A DNA stretch of 6,781 nucleotides from an uncultured Oscillospiraceae bacterium (GTDB taxonomy: Bacteria; Bacillota; Clostridia; Oscillospirales; Acutalibacteraceae). Shown here one piece after another: positions 1 to 5,220 of this stretch. Position 1 is the first letter of the stretch; each line of letters starts with the position of its first letter. The stretch lies in assembly GCA_900552985.1 (NCBI GenBank), contig USBP01000077.1:1-6781 (forward strand), in the 5' to 3' direction. Position numbers and translations under genes: made by a program. The notes under the pieces are model-generated. The model was given only the letters and a program-made list of their open reading frames with translations, made no database searches and was not told where the DNA came from.

Positions 1-31
1 CAGGGGCGTGGCCACAGCGCTGAAAACCGAT

Positions 32-47
32 GTGTACCCTTGTACAC
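32..47. promoter_or_regulatory. Inverted repeat, possible operator
   Basis: GTGTAC and GTACAC are perfectly complementary around a CCTT spacer: 6-bp arms, 16 bp in all. If the minus-strand TATAAT at 60-55 were used, the predicted start (about 48) would directly abut this repeat, the classic place for a repressor site. The regulator and the controlled gene are not in the window, so the role is inference. Confidence 0.4.
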
Positions 48-52
48 TGATG

Positions 53-72
53 CTATTATAAACTATTATAAA
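53..72. repeat. Tandem 10-bp repeat containing two TATAAT boxes
   Basis: The plus-strand unit ctattataaa occurs twice in a row (53-62 and 63-72), which is TTTATAATAG twice on the minus strand. Each copy holds a perfect -10 hexamer in the minus direction. No -35 hexamer is found at 16-18 bp upstream, where the terminator hairpin lies. It could be the promoter region of a leftward gene outside the window, or simply AT-rich spacer. Confidence 0.5.
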
Positions 73-73
73 A

Positions 74-111
74 TAACAAGGGAGGCTTGCGCCAGCAAGC
101 CTCCCTTGTTA
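74..111 (-). terminator. Long perfect hairpin, probable terminator of the DUF512-der-GH43 unit
   Basis: Two 17-bp arms (74-90 and 95-111; inner core GGGAGGCTTGC against GCAAGCCTCCC) are perfectly complementary around a 4-nt loop. On the minus strand the 3' arm ends CTTGTTA and is followed by TTTTATAATAG, a weak T-rich tail. It begins 75 nt after the GH43 stop. On the plus strand the stem is followed by AAAGGGG, so it is not a plus-strand terminator. The perfect pairing is longer than a terminator needs, so it might also be a copy of a small dispersed repeat. Confidence 0.72.
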
Positions 112-186
112 AAAGGGGATAAGACAATCCTCAAAACCCACCCTATCGTCTGGGGCCAGGAAACGCAGGCCATGGTGATCTGCTGC

Positions 187-1251
187 CTACCGGTCCAGCA
201 CAGGCATCCCTGCTTCATCCCAATACACCTTGCGCAGCCGGGTACTGCGGCAGGGGTCGTAAAGTGGGTCGCCCTCACCATAACCGCATTCTCCCTGATA
301 GCAAGCTTCGTCACGGGAATGATATACCAGTATCAGATTGCCCTGTTCATCTGTTGTGAAGGAGTTGTGGCCGGGGCCGTATTCTCCCTCCAGATCTCGA
401 GAAGTAAGCAGAGGCTTTTTGGCCTTTGTCCAGGCCTCTGGGTTAAGCAGATCCGCTTGCTGACCGGCATACAACAGGCCAATGCAATATTCCGGCCCTG
501 TAGCGGAAGCGGAATAGGTCAGAAACACCTTGCCGTCATGCAGCAAAACAGCAGGCCCTTCATTGACGGGAATAGAAACCTTTTCCCACCGGTATTGCGG
601 CTGCGAAATCATCACAGCCGGAGTGACGGCCTTCCATGGCTGAGCGGGATCAATCTCCGCCAGATAAAGGTTGGAATGTTCCCCATTTTGAGCCCAGACC
701 ACGTAATGGCGGCCGTTGCATGCAAAATACGTCATATCCAGCGAAAAGCTGCTGAACGCGAAGCTGTCTCCCTCAGCGGCTTGAAAAGGGCCCATTTCAA
801 GCCATGGATCCGTATACGGGTCGCCGCCCTCGCACATCAGCACATGGCAGCGGATCTCCCAGACGTTATCCCGCTGCACGCTGGCTGCGTAGTAAATATA
901 CCACTTGCCTCCAATCTGGTGAAGCTCCGGCGCCCAGATAAAACGAAATGCGTGGTCAGAGCTGCTTTCATCCCAGATGGAGATTTCTTCAGCGGTTTTG
1001 AGCCCTTCCAGAGTTTTAGACCGCCGCAGAATGATTCTGTCATATCCCTGCGGATCCTTTTCCCCCTGCATTGGATAGGAAGCAGTGAAATAATAATAGC
1101 CGTCCTGTGCCCGGGTAATATAAGGGTCCGCTCTCTGTGCAATGAAAATTTCCGCCTCCGGCGCTGTTTCCTGTGTGCACCCTGCCATGAACGCGCTGAA
1201 AATGCAGCAAAGGCAGATGACGGCCAAAATGCGGCGCAGCTTCTCTCGCAT
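187..1251 (-). CDS. GH43 family glycosidase lipoprotein, probable alpha-L-arabinofuranosidase
   Basis: A 354-residue predicted surface lipoprotein with a single five-bladed beta-propeller glycosidase domain, expected to release arabinose (less likely xylose) from plant polysaccharide or its oligomers. The N-terminus MREKLRR, a hydrophobic stretch, then FMAGC gives a lipobox with lipidated Cys25; the Met at -3 is not ideal. The inverting GH43 catalytic triad is complete: Asp42 (ADPYI, base), Asp172 (LDMTYF, pKa modulator) and Glu231 (NEGPAV, acid). GPGHNSF (292-298) supplies the usual active-site His295. WAPELH at 106-111 and VWAQ at 185-188 are also typical. From memory it most resembles LbAraf43-like exo-acting arabinofuranosidases (GH43_26); the subfamily is not certain. 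The ATG at 1251 has GAGGGAG 4 nt upstream. It ends in TAG, unlike the other genes. It follows der by 56 bp without a terminator. No sugar transporter or regulator is visible beside it. Confidence 0.9.
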   Translation of the reverse strand: MREKLRRILAVICLCCIFSAFMAGCTQETAPEAEIFIAQRADPYITRAQDGYYYFTASYPMQGEKDPQGYDRIILRRSKTLEGLKTAEEISIWDESSSDHAFRFIWAPELHQIGGKWYIYYAASVQRDNVWEIRCHVLMCEGGDPYTDPWLEMGPFQAAEGDSFAFSSFSLDMTYFACNGRHYVVWAQNGEHSNLYLAEIDPAQPWKAVTPAVMISQPQYRWEKVSIPVNEGPAVLLHDGKVFLTYSASATGPEYCIGLLYAGQQADLLNPEAWTKAKKPLLTSRDLEGEYGPGHNSFTTDEQGNLILVYHSRDEACYQGECGYGEGDPLYDPCRSTRLRKVYWDEAGMPVLDR

Positions 1252-1307
1252 GATGCTCCCTCTTTTGATCCGGTGTGCCTCTCTTTTGGAGAAGCTGGAA
1301 CGCCGGG

Positions 1308-2633
1308 TTATTTTTTTTCCTCCCGCTCCCGGATCACAAAGCGCGTCGGCGTTCCTTCCAGGCCGAACACCTCGCGGATCTGGTTATCCAGATAGCGCTG
1401 GTAGCTGTAGTGAAACAGATCCTTGCGGTTGACAAAGCAGACGAAGGTTGGCGGCCGGGTAGAGGCCTGCGTCATATAATAAATTTTCAGCCGCCTGCCC
1501 TTATCCGTGGGCGGCTGCACCCGCGCCGTCGCTGCGGCAAGCACATCGTTTAAGCGGCCTGTAGAAATCCGCATGGCGTTCTGTCCATCCACATAACGGA
1601 TGAGCTCAAACAGCCGGTCAAGCCGCTGTCCGGTTTTAGCGGAAATAAAAACGATCGGCGCATAGGACATAAACGAAAAATCCTGCATCAGCTTTTTGCG
1701 GTAGCTATCCATCGTGCGGCCATCCTTTTCCACCGCATCCCATTTGTTGACCGCAATGATACAGGCCTTGCCCTGCTCATGTGCAATGCCGGCTACCTTG
1801 GAATCCTGCTCCGTGAAGCCCTCCTGTGCGTCGATCATAATCACGCACACGCTGGCTCGCTCCACCGCCATGCGTGCGCGCAAAACGCTGTATTTTTCGA
1901 TCGCATCATCCACGCGGCTTTTGCGCCGCAGACCGGCAGTGTCTATGAAGATGAAGGTTCCGTGCTCGTTTTCCACACGCGTATCCGTTGCATCGCGCGT
2001 AGTGCCCGCAATGTTGGAGACGATCACGCGCTCTTCGCCCGCAATTGCGTTGACCAGCGAGGATTTGCCCACATTCGGTTTGCCGATCACTGCAACCCGG
2101 ATTGCGTCCTCTTCTTCTTCCTCCACCCGTTCGGCCGGCAAATGGGAGAGCACCGCATCGAGCAGATCCCCCGTCCCGTGCCCGTGCGCGGCGGAAACGG
2201 CGATCGGATCGCCCAGGCCAAGGTTGTAAAATTCATAGAAATCCAGGGAAGGCGCGCCGATGGAATCACATTTATTGACGCAAAGCACCACCGGCTTACC
2301 GCTTTTTTGCAGCATGGCGGCAACCTCGGCGTCTGTTGCCACCACGCCTGCACGCAAATCCGTCACCAGAATAATTACGTCCGCGCTTTCGATTGCCAGC
2401 TGTGCCTGCCTGCGCATCTGTGAAAGGATCACATCGTCTGCGCGCGGCTCAATGCCGCCCGTATCGACGAGCAGCAAATTGTGCCCGAGCCATTCGCAGT
2501 CGCCGTAAATCCGATCGCGTGTTACGCCCGGCGTATCGTCTACAATGGAGAGGCGTTTGCCTACCAGCTTGTTAAACAGCGTGGATTTGCCGACGTTCGG
2601 CCGGCCCACAATAGCAACTACAGGTTTCGCCAT
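1308..2633 (-). CDS. der: Ribosome assembly GTPase Der (EngA)
   Basis: An essential GTPase with two tandem GTP-binding domains that helps mature the 50S ribosomal subunit. It is 441 residues and complete. Domain 1: Walker A GRPNVGKST at 10-18, switch I TPGVTRD at 34-40, DTGG at 57-60, NKCD at 120-123, and SAAHG at 147-151. An acidic linker (EEEEED, 171-176) follows. Domain 2: GKPNVGKSS at 184-192, GTTRD at 210-214, DTAG at 231-234, NKWD at 296-299, and SAKTG at 331-335. The C-terminal KH-like RNA-binding domain runs from about 352 to 436. Every G-motif is intact. The ATG at 2633 has AAAGGA 9 nt upstream. It sits 47 bp after the DUF512 gene and 56 bp before the GH43 gene, with no terminator on either side. 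In Clostridia plsY and gpsA commonly follow der; here they do not. Confidence 0.98.
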   Translation of the reverse strand: MAKPVVAIVGRPNVGKSTLFNKLVGKRLSIVDDTPGVTRDRIYGDCEWLGHNLLLVDTGGIEPRADDVILSQMRRQAQLAIESADVIILVTDLRAGVVATDAEVAAMLQKSGKPVVLCVNKCDSIGAPSLDFYEFYNLGLGDPIAVSAAHGHGTGDLLDAVLSHLPAERVEEEEEDAIRVAVIGKPNVGKSSLVNAIAGEERVIVSNIAGTTRDATDTRVENEHGTFIFIDTAGLRRKSRVDDAIEKYSVLRARMAVERASVCVIMIDAQEGFTEQDSKVAGIAHEQGKACIIAVNKWDAVEKDGRTMDSYRKKLMQDFSFMSYAPIVFISAKTGQRLDRLFELIRYVDGQNAMRISTGRLNDVLAAATARVQPPTDKGRRLKIYYMTQASTRPPTFVCFVNRKDLFHYSYQRYLDNQIREVFGLEGTPTRFVIREREEKK

Positions 2634-2680
2634 ACCATTTCATCCTTTCTCTTTTGCGTATCCGTTTGGCTGCGGGCTCC

Positions 2681-3997
2681 TCAGCGCCTGCCTAAGAGTG
2701 CATCCAGCAGCTGGCCGCCGTCGTTGGGCACCGGCGTGACGCAAACGCCGAGCGCGCGTTCCACATCAGCAGGGGAGAGGTCGTCCAGAAACAGATCGCC
2801 CTCCCGACGCAGCATGACAGAAGGAATCAGCAGTTCCTCACCAAGCGCGCGCCCCTTCAGCTGGGCAATCAGATCCGTTCCGGTCAATAGCCCTGCTACA
2901 GTGATTGACTCCCCAAAAAAATCGTTGCGTATGGCGACGACCTGCACCGAGAGCCCCGGGCGCCTGCGGCACAGGGCGGCGGACAACTCTTCCAGCAGGG
3001 GAGCGGCTGCCTGGCCCGTCGCAATTGTCACGCTGCGTGGGTTTGGGAGGGGGATATCCTCCTCCAGCAGGCGCAGTGCAGCGTAGAATTCATCCTTCAA
3101 AAGCGCCCATAGGCCAATGCCGTTTTCCAGCTGGGCAAATTCCTCATAAGCCCCGGCAGCGGGAATGGCCCGCCCTGCTTTCAAATAAAACTCATCGGCA
3201 GCGAATGCCAGGCGCGTTCCTTTAAAATAGAGAAAATGTGCGGCGAACTCTTCAATCGTATCAATCACAGCTGCCGCGCCCTCGCGCGTGGAGGGAGTGA
3301 GCGGCGTCAGCCCCTCCCGATATTTCGTCATCCCCAGCGGTACAGCGGCAATGCTTTGTACGGCGGGGTAGAGCTTACCGAGCTCTGTCAGGCTGTAGGA
3401 CAGCTCGTCCCCATCGTTGATACCCGGGCATAAGACGAGCTGCGTATTCATGTGAATGCCGGCATCTGCAAGCCGGCGGATGATTTGGAGCGATTCGCCC
3501 GCGCGCGGGTTTTTCATCATTTTCACGCGCAGCTCCGGGTTCATCGTATGCACGGAAATGTTGACCGGGCTGATATGCATCTGTATGATCCGCTCGACTT
3601 CCCGTTCAGAGAGATTGGTCAGCGTGACGTAGTTGCCAAAGAGAAAGGATAGGCGGGAGTCATCGTCCTTAAAATAGAGGCTTTCCCGCAGCCCCTTCGG
3701 CAGCTGATCGATAAAGCAGAAAATGCATTTGTTGGCGCAGTGGCGTTGCCGGTCCATCAGATAGGTGTCGAAGGACAGGCCAAGATCGGCATATTCCTCT
3801 TTTTTGATTTTTACTTGACGCTGCTTTCCCTGTTCATCCCGCAGGGAGAGGGTGAGCCGTTGCTCCGTCGCGTAAAACTGATAGTCGAGGATGTCAATGA
3901 TCTCGTGGCCGTTAATGTGCGTGAGCACCTCCCCGGCATGGACGCCGCGGCGCGCACAAATGGAATGCGGCGCAACTGCCGCGATTGTGACGGCCAT
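2681..3997 (-). CDS. DUF512 family radical-SAM protein with N-terminal PDZ domain
   Basis: A 438-residue cytoplasmic protein of the family found beside der in Clostridia and in cyanobacteria. Its reaction is unknown. Numbered from the ATG at 3997: residues about 1-65 form a PDZ-like domain with the ligand-loop phrase AGEVLTHINGHEI. The cysteine cluster CANKCIFC at 87-94 (Cys87, 91, 94) matches the radical-SAM CxxxCxxC motif that binds a [4Fe-4S] cluster and S-adenosylmethionine. The phrase FLFGNYVTLTNL (118-129) follows. The C-terminal part from about 200 (VPLGMTKYREGLTPLTP and on) is the DUF512 domain. Length is normal. The start was moved three codons downstream of the longest frame because the GTG at 4006 sits in the ribosome binding site. 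der follows after 47 bp with no terminator, so they are probably cotranscribed. A link to ribosome assembly via Der is guilt by association only. Confidence 0.94.
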   Translation of the reverse strand: MAVTIAAVAPHSICARRGVHAGEVLTHINGHEIIDILDYQFYATEQRLTLSLRDEQGKQRQVKIKKEEYADLGLSFDTYLMDRQRHCANKCIFCFIDQLPKGLRESLYFKDDDSRLSFLFGNYVTLTNLSEREVERIIQMHISPVNISVHTMNPELRVKMMKNPRAGESLQIIRRLADAGIHMNTQLVLCPGINDGDELSYSLTELGKLYPAVQSIAAVPLGMTKYREGLTPLTPSTREGAAAVIDTIEEFAAHFLYFKGTRLAFAADEFYLKAGRAIPAAGAYEEFAQLENGIGLWALLKDEFYAALRLLEEDIPLPNPRSVTIATGQAAAPLLEELSAALCRRRPGLSVQVVAIRNDFFGESITVAGLLTGTDLIAQLKGRALGEELLIPSVMLRREGDLFLDDLSPADVERALGVCVTPVPNDGGQLLDALLGRR

Positions 3998-4005
3998 ATG
4001 CCGCA

Positions 4006-4011
4006 CCTCCC
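4006..4011 (-). promoter_or_regulatory. Ribosome binding site of the DUF512 gene
   Basis: The minus strand reads GGGAGG, 8 nt before the ATG at 3997. The in-frame GTG at 4006 overlaps the last G of this site, so it cannot be the start if the site is used. This decides for ATG 3997. Confidence 0.85.
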
Positions 4012-4255
4012 TTCAAAGGGCTGTAATGGATTTGTGACCCGGCACAGGGGGGAAGAAAGCATAAACAGGGAGGGGGACGGCCTCTCTGCACAGGCAGAAA
4101 AGCGGAAAGCAGAATCCCTTTTAAGCGTTGCAGCCGCAGCTCTGGCGGGCCCCTTTTGTTTTCCCTGCTTTCCGGCATGGATCAGCAGCCGTTTTGGGGG
4201 AATATAGGCTCTGCCGTGCGGCGCCCTTTGTGTGTCCCTGTAATAAGTGCCATAT

Positions 4256-4290
4256 AAAGAAAAAAGCAGAGAAGGGCAACCCTCCTCTAC
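4256..4290 (-). terminator. Rho-independent terminator after rpmF
   Basis: On the minus strand GTAGAGGAGGG pairs with CCCTTCTCTGC. This gives 11 bp including two G-T wobbles, with a TTG loop, followed by TTTTTTCTTT. It starts 42 nt after the rpmF stop and closes the yceD-rpmF unit. Confidence 0.9.
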
Positions 4291-4332
4291 CTTTCTTCCC
4301 GTGTGGCCGGAAGACCCGTTTCAAAAGGGCTC

Positions 4333-4515
4333 TTACGCGTCCTTCTTCACGATTTCCTTGCCTTTGTAGAAGCCGCAGCTCTGGCAAATCCGGTGCGGGC
4401 GCTTATACTCACCGCAGTTCGGGCACTTTACGAGCGCCGGCGCATCCATCTTCCAAACGTTGGAGCGGCGCTTATCCCTTCTTGCCTTTGAAACTCTTCT
4501 CTTTGGTACCGCCAT
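4333..4515 (-). CDS. rpmF: 50S ribosomal protein L32 (bL32), zinc-ribbon form
   Basis: A structural protein of the large ribosomal subunit, 60 residues, full length. The N-terminus [18 protein letters not shown] is the basic rRNA-binding tail typical of bL32. A zinc ribbon follows with all four cysteines: Cys31, Cys34, Cys44 and Cys47 (CPNC and CQSC). This is therefore the zinc-binding form, not the cysteine-free paralogue some bacteria make under zinc limitation. The ATG at 4515 is preceded by TAAGGAGGTG, an almost full match to the 16S rRNA anti-Shine-Dalgarno sequence, with 5 nt to the start. That implies very efficient translation. It is transcribed with yceD and ends at its own terminator. 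plsX and the fatty-acid genes that often follow rpmF are not here. Confidence 0.98.
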   Translation of the reverse strand: MAVPKRRVSKARRDKRRSNVWKMDAPALVKCPNCGEYKRPHRICQSCGFYKGKEIVKKDA

Positions 4516-4520
4516 GTCAG

Positions 4521-4530
4521 CACCTCCTTA
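4521..4530 (-). promoter_or_regulatory. Near-perfect ribosome binding site of rpmF
   Basis: The minus strand reads TAAGGAGGTG, 5 nt before the ATG. This is the strongest Shine-Dalgarno match in the window, consistent with a highly expressed ribosomal protein. Confidence 0.9.
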
Positions 4531-4557
4531 AGCTTGCTGTGAAACCATTGGTTTGTT

Positions 4558-5052
4558 TTATTGATCCAAAAGCTGACGTAAAACCGCAAGACGTGGGTCA
4601 ATTGGTTTTTGGCAGCCGCAGGAGCCATCGTTTAAGTTTTTGCCGCAGGCAGGGCAAAGGCCCTTGCAATCTGCCCGGCACAAAAACTTCGTGGGCAGGG
4701 CAAGCAGGATATCCTCCCACACAAGCGCAGCCAAATCCAGCTGCATGCCCTCCACAATGATAAATTCGCCAGTATCCTCTTCATCTAGGTGCGTCACCAG
4801 CACATGCTCCAAAGGGATGAGCATGTCCCGCGCCGTATCGGCCGCGCAGCGGTCACAGGGCGCCCGATAGGTAAACGCCGCCTCTGCGCGCATTGATACA
4901 ATGCCTGCGCGGTTGCGGATTTCCCCCTGGATACGGACTGGAGAGACAAAGGGATGCACACCGCCCAGCTCTTCGCCTGAAAAATCAAAGGTCTGATCAA
5001 GCTCTAAATGCTCGCCTTCATTTTCAAACAGGTTTTCGAGTTTCAGCAACAT
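4558..5052 (-). CDS. yceD: YceD family (DUF177) protein
   Basis: A 164-residue cytoplasmic protein of the YceD/DUF177 family, conserved next to rpmF in many bacteria. The family is linked to 23S rRNA accumulation or large-subunit assembly, chiefly from work on the plant plastid homologue; its biochemical role is not settled. The start is the ATG at 5052, giving MLLKLENLFE, the usual family N-terminus. An open frame upstream to 5166 is excluded because it begins before the promoter at 5081-5109. Features in order: a conserved CDRC at 66-69; the acidic stretch DEEDTGEF at 90-97; and a cysteine-rich tail with Cys125, 129, 133 and 136 (CRADCKGLCPAC), then NLNDGSCGC, matching the CKGLCPxCGxNLN signature. 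The tail may bind a metal (inference). Length is normal for the family. rpmF begins 42 bp downstream, so the two form an operon. Confidence 0.94.
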   Translation of the reverse strand: MLLKLENLFENEGEHLELDQTFDFSGEELGGVHPFVSPVRIQGEIRNRAGIVSMRAEAAFTYRAPCDRCAADTARDMLIPLEHVLVTHLDEEDTGEFIIVEGMQLDLAALVWEDILLALPTKFLCRADCKGLCPACGKNLNDGSCGCQKPIDPRLAVLRQLLDQ

Positions 5053-5055
5053 ACT

Positions 5056-5062
5056 CCACCTC
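5056..5062 (-). promoter_or_regulatory. Ribosome binding site of yceD
   Basis: The minus strand reads GAGGTGG shortly before the ATG at 5052. GAGG is followed by 6 nt to the start. Together with the promoter position it settles the yceD start. Confidence 0.75.
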
Positions 5063-5080
5063 AAATATAGCGCACGGATA

Positions 5081-5109
5081 ATTATACCGCCCGGCTGAGC
5101 GTTTGTCAA
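5081..5109 (-). promoter_or_regulatory. Consensus vegetative promoter for yceD-rpmF
   Basis: On the minus strand a perfect -35 TTGACA (5109-5104) and a perfect -10 TATAAT (5086-5081) are separated by exactly 17 bp. Transcription is predicted to start near 5075-5073, giving a leader of only about 21-23 nt before the yceD ATG at 5052. It lies between the upstream terminator and yceD. Matching the consensus in both boxes and the spacer suggests strong constitutive expression by the housekeeping sigma factor, as expected for a ribosomal protein operon. Confidence 0.92.
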
Positions 5110-5170
5110 TACCTGATTGCGGCAATTACAGCGCCTTTTTACGCATCTTCGCGCCGGATTTATCAACTGG

Positions 5171-5202
5171 AAAAACCGCCGCCGGAGGTTTTCCGGCAGC
5201 GG
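5171..5202 (-). terminator. Rho-independent terminator after the P-loop gene
   Basis: On the minus strand CCGCTGCCGG pairs with CCGGCGGCGG. This gives 10 bp with one G-T wobble and a 7-nt loop, followed at once by TTTTT. It begins 18 nt after the TGA at 5221-5223. It should end the pgi/P-loop transcript and insulate it from the yceD promoter downstream. Confidence 0.88.
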
Positions 5203-5220
5203 CCTGGTGAATCAATCACA

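Larger units (their letters stand above)
3998..4332 (-). other. 335-bp noncoding gap between rpmF and the DUF512 gene
   Basis: It holds the rpmF terminator (4256-4290) and, at its left end, the ribosome binding site of the DUF512 gene. The remaining ~240 bp have no convincing gene: open frames exist on both strands but their proteins are low-complexity and have no recognisable motif. A promoter for the DUF512-der-GH43 unit should lie here, but I find no good -35/-10 pair. A TATATT near 4201-4206 lacks a -35 partner. A 15-bp word at 4132-4146 is repeated exactly inside rpmF (4371-4385). A 10-bp inverted repeat lies at 4103-4112 and 4165-4174. Confidence 0.6.

Noticed and set aside
1277..1295. 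Hairpin between der and GH43 (minus-strand GCTTCTC / GAGAGGC) as a terminator
   Set aside because: The stem is 7 bp with a G-T wobble and no T-run follows on the minus strand, so it is too weak to call.
40..1395. Long plus-strand open frame (451 codons) opposite the GH43 gene
   Set aside because: It overlaps a clear GH43 gene with a full catalytic triad and runs on into der. Its protein shows no motif, and no ribosome binding site precedes it. It is a shadow of the minus-strand codon pattern.
1714..2423. Plus-strand open frames opposite der
   Set aside because: Der is unambiguous on the minus strand with ten intact G-motifs. The antisense translations are Ser/Arg-rich or otherwise featureless.
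4103..4174. Inverted repeat CGGAAAGCAG / CTGCTTTCCG in the rpmF-DUF512 gap as a mobile-element end or RNA stem
   Set aside because: The arms are only 10 bp, 52 bp apart, with no flanking direct repeat and no open frame between them. Chance is sufficient.
4121..4387. Minus-strand 88-codon frame covering the rpmF terminator and running into rpmF
   Set aside because: It overlaps rpmF out of frame, crosses a strong terminator and has low-complexity content. The QSCGC ending comes from the 15-bp repeat reported separately.
5111..5125. Small palindrome ATTG-CCG-CAAT upstream of the yceD -35 box as an operator
   Set aside because: Four-base arms are too short to separate from chance, and no regulator is nearby.
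5053..5166. N-terminal extension of YceD starting at 5166
   Set aside because: It would start upstream of the perfect promoter at 5081-5109, and the extra residues do not resemble the family.
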